Part shown: one piece after another, positions 1-8,339 of the stretch
Layout of the letters: each line of letters starts with the position of its first letter
Numbering within the stretch: position 1 is the first letter of the stretch
NCBI RefSeq assembly: GCF_001544475.1
Contig: NZ_FCNW02000019.1
Location: 1-64,000 of the forward strand
Reading direction: 5' to 3'
DNA: 64,000 nt
Origin: Caballeronia humi
GTDB lineage: Bacteria > Pseudomonadota > Gammaproteobacteria > Burkholderiales > Burkholderiaceae
Translations under genes and position numbers: made by a program
The notes under the pieces: model-generated
What the model was told of the DNA's origin: nothing
The model's input: only the letters and a program-made list of their open reading frames with translations
Database searches by the model: none

Positions 1-131
1 CCGAAAACCTGGAAGCCGCGTCGCCATCAAGCGCCCACACTTATCGGCTGTTAGTTTTTAAAGAACATTCGCGAGAAACCCGCACTCAACCTTCGGCGCT
101 TCGTTCTGCGTCGCTGCATCAGCAGCAGAGA
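1..131 (-). other. rRNA operon leader (5' part of a 16S precursor)
   Basis: Read on the minus strand, this is the transcribed leader of an rRNA operon whose 16S gene lies beyond the left edge. It contains a boxA-like antitermination element (TTCTTTAAAAAC, about 52-66), followed by the GTGTGGGCGCTTGATG stretch that follows boxA in Burkholderia 16S leaders and resembles the E. coli GTGTGGGCACTCG leader segment. It starts just after a strong promoter at 138-166. The 16S gene itself is not visible, so the assignment rests on leader motifs and recall of the family. Confidence 0.75.
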
Positions 132-137
132 AACGAG

Positions 138-166
138 ATTATGAAGAACGTTTTGTGACTCGTCAA
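138..166 (-). promoter_or_regulatory. Strong sigma-70 promoter of the rRNA operon
   Basis: On the minus strand TTGACG (161-166) and CATAAT (138-143) are separated by exactly 17 bases, and an A-rich tract (171-176) lies directly upstream of the -35, like a short UP element. The predicted start is near 131, ahead of the boxA-bearing leader. Near-consensus hexamers with ideal spacing suit an rrn P1-type promoter. Confidence 0.8.
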
Positions 167-261
167 CAGGTTTTTTGAGAATTTCCTATCAACTTCCCGA
201 AGCACGCTTCCCACTCCGGATATAAACCCAAACGCCTTCACACTTCTTCACCAGAAAGCAA

Positions 262-290
262 ACGGGTTACGCGGACGTCGCGTAACCCGT
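262..290 (-). terminator. Intrinsic terminator downstream of tRNA-Thr
   Basis: A perfect 12-bp stem (262-273 with 279-290) closes a 5-base loop. On the minus strand it is followed by a T-rich stretch (TTTGCTTTC). It sits between tRNA-Thr and the rRNA promoter, so it should end sspA-sspB/tRNA-Thr transcripts before the rrn unit. Confidence 0.75.
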
Positions 291-301
291 CAATACTTGT
301 C

Positions 302-377
302 TGGTGCCGGCTGCAGGACTCGAACCCGCCACCTCATGATTACAAGTCAAGCGCTCTACCAGATGAGCTAAGCCGGC
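302..377 (-). tRNA. tRNA-Thr (anticodon TGT), CCA encoded
   Basis: The minus strand folds into a full cloverleaf of 76 bases with a perfect 7-bp acceptor stem (GCCGGCT/AGCCGGC), a GCTC/GAGC D stem, anticodon loop CTTGTAA giving TGT (threonine ACA codons), a T arm with TTCGAGT, and a genomically encoded CCA. It closely resembles E. coli tRNA-Thr(TGT). The second base pair of the anticodon stem reads as a U-U mismatch. The gene begins only 18 bases after the sspB stop with no terminator between, so it may be processed from an sspB transcript. Confidence 0.95.
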
Positions 378-395
378 GAAGCGAAAGATTCTACT

Positions 396-896
396 TCATT
401 TGATGACTTTGAGGTGCGATCGGCCGGTCGATTTTGATGTCTCGTCGTCGGCGGAAGGGTTCTCTTCAGTCGGCGATGCGGACAGCGCCTTCGATCCCGC
501 TGCGGACTCCTCCTCGAGTTCGGCGAGATCAAGCTCCGACGAGCGCGGCGCGTCGGGCGTGCCCGACGCCGGCGCCAACGTGGCCGGCTCGACCGGGAAC
601 GCCATACCCTGCCCGTTCTCCCGCGCGTAAATGGCGAGCACGTTCGCGACCTGCACCTCGATCTTGTGCGATTTGCCCGAGAACCGCGCGCTGAACTCGA
701 TCCATTCGTTGCCCATCTGCAGCTGGCTCGTCGCCTCGAAGCTGATGTTCAACACGATCTCATCGTTGCGCACGAACTGGCGCGGCACGCGCGTGCCGTT
801 GTCGACCCGCACCGCTATGTGCGGCGTGAAGCCATTATCCGTGCACCACTCGTAGAGCGCGCGCAGTAGATAAGGCTTGGTGGAAATCTCTTGCAT
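396..896 (-). CDS. sspB: ClpXP protease specificity-enhancing factor SspB
   Basis: SspB is a small adaptor that binds ssrA-tagged polypeptides and tethers them to ClpX for degradation by ClpXP. The 166-residue product has the conserved N-terminal fold (KPYLLRALYEWCTDNGFTPH near residues 6-25, then the VLNISFEAT and FSARFSG strands), followed by a low-complexity acidic linker and a short basic tail (SHLKVIK) that matches the ClpX-docking C terminus of SspB. An upstream in-frame TTG exists, but the ATG at 896 follows AAAGGA. It lies 64 bases downstream of sspA on the same strand, the classic sspAB pairing. Confidence 0.93.
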   Translation of the reverse strand: MQEISTKPYLLRALYEWCTDNGFTPHIAVRVDNGTRVPRQFVRNDEIVLNISFEATSQLQMGNEWIEFSARFSGKSHKIEVQVANVLAIYARENGQGMAFPVEPATLAPASGTPDAPRSSELDLAELEEESAAGSKALSASPTEENPSADDETSKSTGRSHLKVIK

Positions 897-960
897 CAAC
901 TGTCCTTTACCGGAGCGGCGCCGCGCGAACCGCGACGGCGCGCCCGAACTTACGCGAAAC

Positions 961-1572
961 TTAGCGACGCATCACCTTTTCCGAAGGCGTCAGCGCTTCG
1001 ATATAGGCCGGGCGGCTGAAGATCCGTTCGGCGTACTTCATCAACGGCGCGGCGTTCTTCGACAGCTCAATGCCGTAATGATCCAGGCGCCACAGGAGCG
1101 GGGCGATCGCCACGTCGAGCATCGAAAACTCTTCGCCGAGCATGTACTTGTTCTTCAGGAAAATCGGCGCAAGCTGCGTCAGGCGATCGCGGATCGCGTT
1201 GCGCGCCTTCTCGTGATTCTTCTCGGCAGCCTTGCCCTTTTCGTTCTCGAGCGTGCCGACGTGAACGAACAGTTCCTTCTCGAAATTGAGCAGGAACAGG
1301 CGGGCGCGGGCGCGCTGCACCGGGTCGGCCGGCATCAGTTGCGGATGCGGAAAGCGCTCGTCGATATATTCGTTGATGATGTTCGACTCATACAGGATCA
1401 GGTCGCGCTCGACCAGGATCGGAACCTGTCCGTACGGGTTCATCACCGCGATGTCTTCCGGCTTGTTGAACAGGTCGACGTCGCGGATTTCGAAATCCAT
1501 GCCCTTTTCGAACAACACCAGCCGGCAGCGCTGGGAGAACGGGCAAGTAGTGCCGGAGTACAAAACCATCAT
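961..1572 (-). CDS. sspA: Stringent starvation protein A (GST-fold RNA polymerase-associated protein)
   Basis: SspA has a glutathione S-transferase fold and in enterobacteria binds RNA polymerase to alter promoter use during starvation and acid stress. The 203-residue product shows the thioredoxin-like N-terminal domain (TTCPFSQRCRLVLFEKGM, residues 8-25), the cis-proline segment GQVPILVERD, the ESNIINEYIDERFPHP junction, and an alpha-helical C-terminal domain. The CPFSQR motif keeps a cysteine where GST-like enzymes have one, but SspA proteins are not known as transferases. It precedes sspB and follows petC, a common beta-proteobacterial order. Confidence 0.9.
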   Translation of the reverse strand: MMVLYSGTTCPFSQRCRLVLFEKGMDFEIRDVDLFNKPEDIAVMNPYGQVPILVERDLILYESNIINEYIDERFPHPQLMPADPVQRARARLFLLNFEKELFVHVGTLENEKGKAAEKNHEKARNAIRDRLTQLAPIFLKNKYMLGEEFSMLDVAIAPLLWRLDHYGIELSKNAAPLMKYAERIFSRPAYIEALTPSEKVMRR

Positions 1573-1600
1573 GTTTTAAAGTCCCTTCAGAAAACTCGAC

Positions 1601-1655
1601 GGGCCAGCGCGCGCGAAAAGCGCCTTCGAAGAGGCGCTTTTCGGCAAGCTGGCCC
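1601..1655 (-). terminator. Long stem-loop between petC and sspA (attenuator or partial terminator)
   Basis: A 10-bp perfect stem (GAAAAGCGCC 1615-1624 with GGCGCTTTTC 1633-1642) is nested within a second 8-bp stem (GGGCCAGC 1601-1608 with GCTGGCCC 1648-1655). On the minus strand there is no long T-run after the hairpin, so complete termination is doubtful. It may stabilise petABC mRNA or partly uncouple petABC from sspAB. Confidence 0.5.
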
Positions 1656-1673
1656 ACACCGATCGCGGCGTGT

Positions 1674-2432
1674 TTATTTAATGTCTTTCCAGTATGACGC
1701 GTTGAGGCGCCACGCAAGAAAGCTCAAAATCCCCAGGAAAATCAGCACCCAGACACCCAACTGCTTGCGGGTCTGCTGGGCCGGTTCCGCCATCCACGAA
1801 AGGTACGAAACCAGATCGGCCATAGCCGAATCATAATCCACCGGCGACATCGACCCCGGCGTTACCTGCGTGTATCCAGCAAAATGTTTTACCTTTTCGC
1901 CAGAATGTTCGTCGGTTTCGGTCTCGAATTTCGCCGTGCGGACGCCCTGCAACGTCCACAGCACATGCGGCATCCCGACGTTCTCGTATACGCGGTTGTT
2001 CCAGCCCGTCGGCCGCGCTTCGTCACGGTAAAAACTGCGCAAGTACGTGTACAGCCAATCCTTCCCGCGCGCCCGCGCTTCCACCGACAAATCCGGCGGC
2101 GACGCCCCGAACCATGCCTTCGCGTCTTCCGGGCGCATCGCGATCGACATCGTGTTGCCGATCTTGTCCGTCGTGAAGAGCAGGTTTTGTTGGATTTCCT
2201 TTGGGTCGATGCCCAGGTCGGTCAGCCGGTTGTAGCGCACCAGGTTCGCGCTGTGGCAATTCAGGCAATAGTTTACAAACAATTGGGCGCCGTGCTGCAG
2301 GGAGGCGAAATTGTCCGCGCTGTCGGGCGCGCGGTCGAGCGCCACTTCGCTTTCCGCGTGCGCCGGCGCCGCGCCGAATGCGAACATCGCCGCCCCGATC
2401 AGCGCCAGTGTAGAGAGCCATTTTTTCATCAT
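1674..2432 (-). CDS. petC: Cytochrome c1 subunit of the ubiquinol-cytochrome c reductase (bc1) complex
   Basis: Cytochrome c1 takes electrons from the Rieske protein and passes them to soluble or membrane cytochromes c. The 252-residue product has a Sec signal peptide (about residues 1-26, ending AHA), one haem c motif CLNCH (C56, C59, H60) followed by SANLVRYNRL, the PPDLS segment, a Met-containing C-terminal part, and a final membrane anchor (VLIFLGILSFLAWRLN). It is the third gene of petABC, 19 bases after petB. Haem attachment would use the ResB/CcsB system encoded at 58276-61705. Confidence 0.96.
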   Translation of the reverse strand: MMKKWLSTLALIGAAMFAFGAAPAHAESEVALDRAPDSADNFASLQHGAQLFVNYCLNCHSANLVRYNRLTDLGIDPKEIQQNLLFTTDKIGNTMSIAMRPEDAKAWFGASPPDLSVEARARGKDWLYTYLRSFYRDEARPTGWNNRVYENVGMPHVLWTLQGVRTAKFETETDEHSGEKVKHFAGYTQVTPGSMSPVDYDSAMADLVSYLSWMAEPAQQTRKQLGVWVLIFLGILSFLAWRLNASYWKDIK

Positions 2433-2451
2433 GTTGTCTCCGGGCTCAGCG

Positions 2452-3834
2452 TCAGTGGGATTTGAAGCGCACGCGCTCGGGCGGCTGTTTGAAGCGGCCG
2501 CGCGTCGTCCAGAACGGCATCCCGAAGAAAAACGCGAAGTAGATCAGCGCGCAAATCTGCGCGATCAGCGTCGCGCTGGCCGATGGCGGCCGGGTTCCGA
2601 GATAGCCGAGCACCAGGAACGCGAACACGAAGATGCCGTAGAAAACCTTGTGGAATGTCGGCCGGTAGCGGATCGATTTGACCGGGCTGCGGTCGAGCCA
2701 CGGCAGGAAAAAGAGCGACACGACTGCCGTGCCCATCACGACCACCCCCCAGAACTTCGACTCGGTGAGCGCCATGAACACCACCACGGCGATCGCCAGC
2801 ACCGGCAACCCCAGCCGCCATTTGCCGCGCGCCCGCAGCAGCGCGAGCACGCCGAGCAGCGCGATGATCACCATCAGGACGATCTTGAACGGATCGGTGG
2901 TCGCCCGGAGCATTGCGTAGAACGCGGTGAAGTACCAGACCGGCGCGATTTCCGGCGGCGTCTGCAGCGGATTGGCCGGCACGAAGTTGTTCGCTTCGAG
3001 GAAGTAGCCGCCCATTTCCGGCGCGAAGAAAATGATCGCGGCGAAGATAAACAGGAACACGCACACGCCCATGAAATCGTGGACGGAGTAGTACGGATGG
3101 AACGGGATGCCATCGAGCGGAATGCCGTTCGCGTCCTTTTTCCCCTTGATCTCGACGCCGTCGGGGTTATTCGAGCCCACTTCGTGCAGCGCCACGATGT
3201 GTGCTACGACGAGCCCGATCAGCACGAGCGGAATCGCGATGACGTGAAACGCGAAGAAGCGATTGAGCGTCACGTCCGACACGACGTAATCGCCGCGAAT
3301 CCACAGTGACAGATCCGGCCCGATGAACGGAATCGCCGAAAACAGGTTCACGATCACCTGCGCGCCCCAGAACGACATCTGTCCCCAAGGCAGCAGGTAG
3401 CCGAAGAACGCCTCGGCCATCAGGCACAGGAAAATCGCGCAGCCGAAGATCCAGACGAGTTCGCGCGGCTTGCGGTACGAGCCGTACATCAGCCCGCGGA
3501 ACATGTGCAGATAGACGACGACGAAGAACATCGATGCGCCCGTCGAGTGCATGTAGCGGATGAGCCAGCCCCACGGCACCTCGCGCATGATGTACTCGAC
3601 CGAGGCGAACGCAAGCGTCGCGTCGGGCTTGTAGTTCATCGTCAAAAAGATGCCGGTGACGATCTGATTCACCAGCACCAGCAGCGCAAGCGAGCCGAAA
3701 AAATACCAAAAGTTGAAATTTTTTGGCGCGTAATACTCGGAGACGTGTTTTTTCCACGTCGACGTCATCGGGAAGCGCCGATCGATCCAGCCGACGAGCC
3801 CGGTTGTTTCCACTTCCTTGTCTGCGGTCGCCAT
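2452..3834 (-). CDS. petB: Cytochrome b subunit of the bc1 complex
   Basis: This is the membrane core of complex III, carrying haems bL and bH and both quinone sites. The 460-residue product has the multiple transmembrane helices of full-length bacterial cytochrome b, including LLPWGQMSFWGAQV and the haem-ligand helix around HMFRGLMYGSYRKPRE. The Qo loop reads APVWYF rather than the more familiar PEWY, a variant noted separately. The start is the ATG at 3834 whose TGATG overlaps the petA stop, so petA and petB are translationally coupled. Confidence 0.97.
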   Translation of the reverse strand: MATADKEVETTGLVGWIDRRFPMTSTWKKHVSEYYAPKNFNFWYFFGSLALLVLVNQIVTGIFLTMNYKPDATLAFASVEYIMREVPWGWLIRYMHSTGASMFFVVVYLHMFRGLMYGSYRKPRELVWIFGCAIFLCLMAEAFFGYLLPWGQMSFWGAQVIVNLFSAIPFIGPDLSLWIRGDYVVSDVTLNRFFAFHVIAIPLVLIGLVVAHIVALHEVGSNNPDGVEIKGKKDANGIPLDGIPFHPYYSVHDFMGVCVFLFIFAAIIFFAPEMGGYFLEANNFVPANPLQTPPEIAPVWYFTAFYAMLRATTDPFKIVLMVIIALLGVLALLRARGKWRLGLPVLAIAVVVFMALTESKFWGVVVMGTAVVSLFFLPWLDRSPVKSIRYRPTFHKVFYGIFVFAFLVLGYLGTRPPSASATLIAQICALIYFAFFFGMPFWTTRGRFKQPPERVRFKSH

Positions 3835-4454
3835 CAAGCCTCTCCCTTTTCGTCCCTGCCGATCACGAGTTGCGTCTCCGAAGTGAACATGTACGGAGGC
3901 ACGTCCAGGTTCTGCGGCGCCGGCTTGTTCTTGAAGACGCGTCCGGCCAGGTCGTAGGTCGAGCCGTGGCAGGGGCAGAGGAAACCGCCGGGCCAGTTGT
4001 CGGGGAGATTGGGTTGCGGGCCTTCCTGGAAGCGCGGCGTGGGCGTACAGCCGAGGTGCGTGCAGACGGCCACCGCGACAAAAATGTTCTTGTGATCGGG
4101 GCGCGAGCGGAATTCGTTGTTGCAGTACTCCGGCAACGGCATCGAAAACTCGAGCTTCGACTTTGGATCAGCGACTTCGTTGTCGGCTTTCTTGATGTCG
4201 GCGAGTTGTTCTTCGGTGCGGTTGATGATCCAGACGGGCTTGCCGCGCCAGGCGACCGTCATCATGTCGCCGGGCTTGAGACTGCTGATGTCGACCTCGA
4301 CCGGCGCGCCCGCCGCCTTGGCCTTGGCCGACGGAGCGAACGAGCCAACAAATGGTATGACAGTGGCAACGCCTCCAAAGCCACCTACTACGGTCGTCGC
4401 AACCAGCCAGGTACGGCGGCCGCCATCGACGGGTTTCTCTTCCTTGTCTCGCAT
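3834..4454 (-). CDS. petA: Rieske iron-sulfur subunit of the bc1 complex
   Basis: This subunit carries the 2Fe-2S cluster that accepts the first electron from ubiquinol. The 206-residue product shows a twin-arginine type N terminus (GGRRTWLVATT, residues 11-21) leading into the single anchor helix, then the Rieske boxes CTHLGC (C131, H133, C136) and CPCHGS (C160, C162, H163). Export and folding would need TatABC, encoded at 6724-8339. I chose the ATG at 4454 over an upstream TTG because the product then begins MRDKEEK as in relatives. A TATAAA (4479-4484) upstream is a weak promoter candidate. Confidence 0.96.
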   Translation of the reverse strand: MRDKEEKPVDGGRRTWLVATTVVGGFGGVATVIPFVGSFAPSAKAKAAGAPVEVDISSLKPGDMMTVAWRGKPVWIINRTEEQLADIKKADNEVADPKSKLEFSMPLPEYCNNEFRSRPDHKNIFVAVAVCTHLGCTPTPRFQEGPQPNLPDNWPGGFLCPCHGSTYDLAGRVFKNKPAPQNLDVPPYMFTSETQLVIGRDEKGEA

Positions 4455-4635
4455 CACACGCCCCAATTCTGAGTTGGATTTATACCGTCACATCTGTTCT
4501 TCCGCCGCTAGTGTGCGCGAATGGAGCCGTCATTTACAAGGCCCGAGTAGTAAAAATCACTCGAAGTCCTTGATGCTTCAGGGTTTCCCCGCACTTTTTC
4601 ACCTCTTATTACGAAGTGTTTATTTACTCGTATTG

Positions 4636-4662
4636 CGCCGCCGCAATTAACGCGGCGCGCGC
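4636..4662 (-). other. GC-rich stem-loop after the Nif3-like gene
   Basis: In the gap between the Nif3-like stop and petA, an inverted repeat (CGCCGC/GCGGCG) flanks the AT-rich loop GTTAATT. There is no T-run on the minus strand, so it is at most a weak terminator. The rest of 4455-4667 shows no open reading frame I can support. Confidence 0.3.
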
Positions 4663-4667
4663 GTTAT

Positions 4668-5414
4668 TCAAACAGGATTATCGATATCTATAAAGACATG
4701 TTCGATATCGAAATGTTCGGAGACGTGTGCGCCGACCGCCTGCACGCCGAAGCGCTCGGTCGCATGATGGCCCGCCGCGAGGTACGCGACGCCGCTTTCG
4801 GCGGCGATGTGCGTCGTTTGTTCGGAGACTTCGCCGCTCAGATAGACGTCGGCGCCGGCGGCGATGGCATCGTCAAAGAAGCCTTGCGCGCCGCCCGTGC
4901 ACCATGCGACACGGCGCAATTCACGATTGCCGTCGCCGAGCACGAGCGGCTTGCGCCCGAGCGCGTTTTCCACCGACGCGGTGAAATGCTCGAGCGACAG
5001 CGGCATCGGCAGCGGCGCGATCCAGCCGAGGTCCTGCTCGCCGAAGCGGCCATCGGCGATCAGGCCGAGCCGCGCGCCAATCTGTGCGTTGTTGCCGAGT
5101 TCGGGATGCGAGTCGAGCGGAAGGTGATAGGCGAACAGATTGAGGTCGTTCGCGATCAGCGTGCGCAGGCGGCGATACTTGCGCCCCGTGACCTGCGGCG
5201 CCTCGTTCTTCCAGAAATAGCCGTGATGCACGAGCACAGCATCAGCGCCCCACTCGACGGCCGCTTCGAGAAACGCGAGCGACGCCGTCACGCCCGTCGC
5301 GATTTTCCGCACGCGCCGGTTGCCTTCGACCTGCAGGCCGTTGGGGCAATAGTCCCGGAACCGGTCAATTTGAAGCAGATTGTTCAGATACAATTCGAGT
5401 TCGATCCGATCCAT
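4668..5414 (-). CDS. Nif3-like dinuclear metal-centre protein (YbgI/DUF34 family)
   Basis: Members of this family form toroidal hexamers with two metal ions per subunit; some are annotated as GTP cyclohydrolase 1 type 2, but the physiological role is unsettled. The 248-residue product has the expected metal-binding motifs: [12 protein letters not shown] (about residues 61-72), AYHLPLD with the following [13 protein letters not shown] segment, and the C-terminal [12 protein letters not shown]. An SD-like GAGGA precedes the ATG at 5414. It is divergent from the protease gene at 5435 with only 20 bases between the start codons. Confidence 0.88.
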   Translation of the reverse strand: MDRIELELYLNNLLQIDRFRDYCPNGLQVEGNRRVRKIATGVTASLAFLEAAVEWGADAVLVHHGYFWKNEAPQVTGRKYRRLRTLIANDLNLFAYHLPLDSHPELGNNAQIGARLGLIADGRFGEQDLGWIAPLPMPLSLEHFTASVENALGRKPLVLGDGNRELRRVAWCTGGAQGFFDDAIAAGADVYLSGEVSEQTTHIAAESGVAYLAAGHHATERFGVQAVGAHVSEHFDIEHVFIDIDNPV

Positions 5415-5434
5415 GAAATCCTCTATTCCATCAA

Positions 5435-6652
5435 ATGCTTAGACGCTTCTGGCTATTTTTTGCCCAAGCGGTGACCGTGATTTTGGCGCTGATGTTCATC
5501 GTCGCGACCTTAAAACCGCAGTGGCTTCAACGCCAGGGCCAGTTCGGCAAGCAACTCGCCGAGCCGATCGTCGCGTTGCAGGAAGTGGCGCCGAGCATCG
5601 GCTCCCGGCCTGCGCAGTCGTCGTATGCGGATGGCGCCCAGAAGGCAATGCCCGCGGTCGTCAACGTGTTCTCCAGCAAGGATGGCACGCTGCCGCCCGA
5701 CCCGCGCGCGAAAGATCCGCTCTTTCGCTACTTCTTCGGCGACAAGAACAAGCGCAAGAGCGACGAGCCGCCAGCGTCGAACCTGGGCTCGGGCGTCATC
5801 GTGAGCTCGGAAGGTTACATTCTAACGAACCAGCATGTGGTCGACGGCGCCGATCAGATCGAAGTTGCGCTCGCCGACGGCCGCACGTCGAGCGCGAAAG
5901 TGATCGGCATCGACCCCGAAACCGACCTCGCCGTGCTGAAGATCAACATGACGAATTTGCCGACCATCACGCTCGGGCGCATGGACCAGACGCGCGTCGG
6001 CGACGTGGTGCTCGCGATCGGCAATCCGTTCGGCGTAGGCCAGACGGTCACGATGGGCATCGTGAGCGCGCTCGGCCGGAATCACCTCGGCATCAACACC
6101 TTCGAAAACTTCATCCAGACCGATGCGGCGATCAATCCGGGCAACTCGGGTGGAGCGCTCGTCGATATCAACGGCAATCTGCTCGGCATCAACACGGCGA
6201 TTTATTCGCGCAGCGGCGGTTCGCTCGGGATCGGGTTCGCGATTCCTGTGTCCACAGCGCGCAGCGTGCTGGAAAGCATCATCACGACGGGCACGGTGAC
6301 ACGCGGCTGGATCGGCGTCGAACCGCAGGACGTGACGCCGGAGATCGCGGAATCGTTCGGGCTCGACCAGAAATCGGGCGCGATCGTGGCGGGCGTGCTC
6401 CAAGGCGGCCCGGCCGACAAGGCGGGCATCAAGCCGGGCGACATACTCGTCAGCATCAACGACGACACCATCACCGACACGACGCGCCTGCTCAATGTCG
6501 TCGCGCAGATCAAGCCGGGGACGTCGGTGAAAGTGCACCTGATGCGCAAGAACAAGGAACTGGACGTCAACGTGATGATCGGCAAGCGGCCGGCTCAGCC
6601 GCGCGCGCCGCAGTTGCCCGAGGACGATCAGGGCGATCAGGGCGAGGAGTAA
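5435..6652 (+). CDS. Membrane-anchored HtrA/DegS-type serine protease, one PDZ domain
   Basis: This is a periplasmic quality-control protease of the trypsin-like HtrA family. The 405-residue product has an N-terminal membrane helix (about residues 8-25) without an obvious cleavage site, a chymotrypsin-fold domain with the catalytic triad H134 (TNQHVVDG), D164 (PETDLAVL) and S238 (NPGNSGGAL), one PDZ domain (about 285-375), and an acidic C-terminal tail. One anchor plus one PDZ fits DegS rather than the two-PDZ DegP/DegQ, though a role in sigma-E release is inference. No clear SD precedes the ATG. Confidence 0.9.
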   Translation: MLRRFWLFFAQAVTVILALMFIVATLKPQWLQRQGQFGKQLAEPIVALQEVAPSIGSRPAQSSYADGAQKAMPAVVNVFSSKDGTLPPDPRAKDPLFRYFFGDKNKRKSDEPPASNLGSGVIVSSEGYILTNQHVVDGADQIEVALADGRTSSAKVIGIDPETDLAVLKINMTNLPTITLGRMDQTRVGDVVLAIGNPFGVGQTVTMGIVSALGRNHLGINTFENFIQTDAAINPGNSGGALVDINGNLLGINTAIYSRSGGSLGIGFAIPVSTARSVLESIITTGTVTRGWIGVEPQDVTPEIAESFGLDQKSGAIVAGVLQGGPADKAGIKPGDILVSINDDTITDTTRLLNVVAQIKPGTSVKVHLMRKNKELDVNVMIGKRPAQPRAPQLPEDDQGDQGEE

Positions 6653-6677
6653 GCGCTGGGAACGCATCATTCGAAGA

Positions 6678-6707
6678 AAAGCCACCCGTCGGGTGGCTTT
6701 CTTTTTC
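6678..6707 (+). terminator. Intrinsic terminator between convergent protease gene and tatC
   Basis: A perfect 10-bp stem (AAAGCCACCC 6678-6687 with GGGTGGCTTT 6691-6700) closes a 3-base loop and is followed by CTTTTTC on the plus strand. The minus strand also has T-rich sequence after the stem, so it may serve both convergent genes. Confidence 0.85.
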
Positions 6708-6723
6708 ACCGAAGCGCGTGACG

Positions 6724-7503
6724 CTATTCCGCCGCCGCTTCTGCTTCCTTCTTCACTCCGTCCTTGCCGACCACGAACCGGGCCGCAATGATGCCCAACT
6801 CGTAAAGAATGACCAGCGGGATTGCAAGAATAAGCTGCGAAAACACGTCGGGCGGTGTCACAACCGCCGAAATCACAAACGCGCCGACGATCACGTACGG
6901 ACGAATTTCCTTCAGCTTCTTGATCGACACGATACCCATGCGCGCCAGAATCACGACGACGATCGGCACCTCGAATGTCACGCCGAACGCCAGGAACATC
7001 GTCAGCACGAAACTGAGGTAATTATCGATATCTGTGGTCATTTCCGCACCGAGCGGCGCGTTGTAGTGCGCCATGACGCGGAAAATCGTCGGAAATACGA
7101 CAAAATAGGCGAACGCCATGCCACATAGAAAGAGCGTGTAACTGCTCCCGACGAGCGGCGCAACCAGCTTTTTCTCGTGCTGATAAAGCCCCGGCGCGAC
7201 AAAAGCCCAAATCTGATAAAGCACGATCGGCAGCGCAATCACGAACGCGACGAGCATCGTCACCTTCATCGGCACGAAGAACGAGCCGGTGACATCGGTG
7301 ACGATCATCTTGCCGTCCTTGGGCAGGTTCTGCATCAGCGGCCGCGCGAGCAGCTTGAAAATGTCCGGCGCCCAATACACGAGGCTGATGAATACGACAA
7401 TGACCGAAAGACCCGCGCGAATGATGCGGTCGCGCAATTCGACCAGGTGCGAGATGAACGTCTCTTCGACGGCCTCGTCTTTGTTTTGTTGCGGGTCGCT
7501 CAC
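6724..7503 (-). CDS. tatC: Sec-independent protein translocase TatC
   Basis: TatC is the six-helix receptor subunit that recognises twin-arginine signal peptides. The 259-residue product starts with a short cytoplasmic segment containing the conserved HLVELRDRI motif (about residues 19-28), has the expected alternation of hydrophobic helices, the VFPTIF periplasmic segment, and FGVTFEVPIVV before the fourth helix. It ends the tatABC cluster at the distal end of the his-tat gene run. Candidate substrates in the window are PetA and MsrP. Confidence 0.97.
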   Translation of the reverse strand: MSDPQQNKDEAVEETFISHLVELRDRIIRAGLSVIVVFISLVYWAPDIFKLLARPLMQNLPKDGKMIVTDVTGSFFVPMKVTMLVAFVIALPIVLYQIWAFVAPGLYQHEKKLVAPLVGSSYTLFLCGMAFAYFVVFPTIFRVMAHYNAPLGAEMTTDIDNYLSFVLTMFLAFGVTFEVPIVVVILARMGIVSIKKLKEIRPYVIVGAFVISAVVTPPDVFSQLILAIPLVILYELGIIAARFVVGKDGVKKEAEAAAE

Positions 7504-7550
7504 GCCGGCCCTCGGTTGGGGATCATCGATGGAAGGAATTGCAGCGCGGA

Positions 7551-8072
7551 TCAGAAGAACTTCGTCGGACGGCGCATGCTGGCAGGCGTATGCCGCGCGA
7601 CGCGCGCCGCGCCCGATTGCACGCGGGTGCGCCGGCCGGTCGAGCGCTTGTACCAGTCAGGCACGGCGCCCGTCTTGACGCGCCAGTTCTTGCGCTTCGA
7701 ATACGACGACGTGCCGCTGCGCCAACTGTTGCCGTCTGTCGCGACGTTTTCCTCGGAACCGCCCGCGATGCTCGGCGACACCGACGTGCCCTGATTCCAC
7801 GCGTCGTTCAGTTCGGCCTCGTGCTGCTTCAGATTGCTCTGGATCGTGCTCTCGACGTTCGTCGCCGCCGTCTCGAACTCCGTGCGCATCTTTTTCAGCT
7901 CGTCGAGTTCCATCTCGCGCGCGACTTCCGACTTCACGTCGTTGATGTAGCGCTGCGCACGGCCGAACAGCGCGCCGGCGGTGCGCGCGACGCCCGGCAG
8001 GCGTTCCGGCCCGAGCACCACGAGCGCCACGACGCCGATCAGCGCCATTTTTGTCAGACCGAGGTCGAGCAT
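7551..8072 (-). CDS. tatB: Sec-independent protein translocase TatB
   Basis: TatB pairs with TatC to bind twin-arginine precursors. The 173-residue product opens with the typical short membrane helix (MLDLGLTKMALIGVVALVVL), the GPERLPGVARTAG hinge and amphipathic helix, and a long polar C-terminal tail ending in basic and serine-rich sequence. The tail is variable in the family. It lies between tatA and tatC, with gaps of 36 and 47 bases. Confidence 0.94.
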   Translation of the reverse strand: MLDLGLTKMALIGVVALVVLGPERLPGVARTAGALFGRAQRYINDVKSEVAREMELDELKKMRTEFETAATNVESTIQSNLKQHEAELNDAWNQGTSVSPSIAGGSEENVATDGNSWRSGTSSYSKRKNWRVKTGAVPDWYKRSTGRRTRVQSGAARVARHTPASMRRPTKFF

Positions 8073-8108
8073 GGAATCGAGGTTTCCCGGAGTCTGTGGT
8101 GCGTGCGA

Positions 8109-8339
8109 TCAGCGATAGTCGCCCGAGCGCGTCTTGTCTTTTGCTTCGACATCGACGGCGCCATTGCGCGGCAGTTCACGCTGGTCGGCGGCGGGCTGGT
8201 CGCCCTCTTTCATGCCTTCCTTGAAGCCCTTCACCGCGCCGCCCAGATCGCCGCCGATGTTGCGCAGCTTTTTCGTGCCGAAAACGAGTGCCACGATGAG
8301 CAACACGATCAGCCAATGCCAAATGCTTAATGAACCCAT
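8109..8339 (-). CDS. tatA: Sec-independent protein translocase TatA
   Basis: TatA assembles the size-variable pore or membrane-thinning patch of the Tat system. The 76-residue product has the expected N-terminal helix ([16 protein letters not shown]), the [23 protein letters not shown] hinge and amphipathic helix region, and a short acidic tail. The start was placed at 8339 because GGAGAG lies a few bases upstream and the protein then begins MGSLSIWHW; an in-frame extension reaching 8411 lacks family similarity. Confidence 0.95.
   Translation of the reverse strand: MGSLSIWHWLIVLLIVALVFGTKKLRNIGGDLGGAVKGFKEGMKEGDQPAADQRELPRNGAVDVEAKDKTRSGDYR

Noticed and set aside
877..1836. 319-codon plus-strand frame opposite sspA
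   Set aside because: Composition is that of an antisense shadow and sspA is clear on the minus strand.
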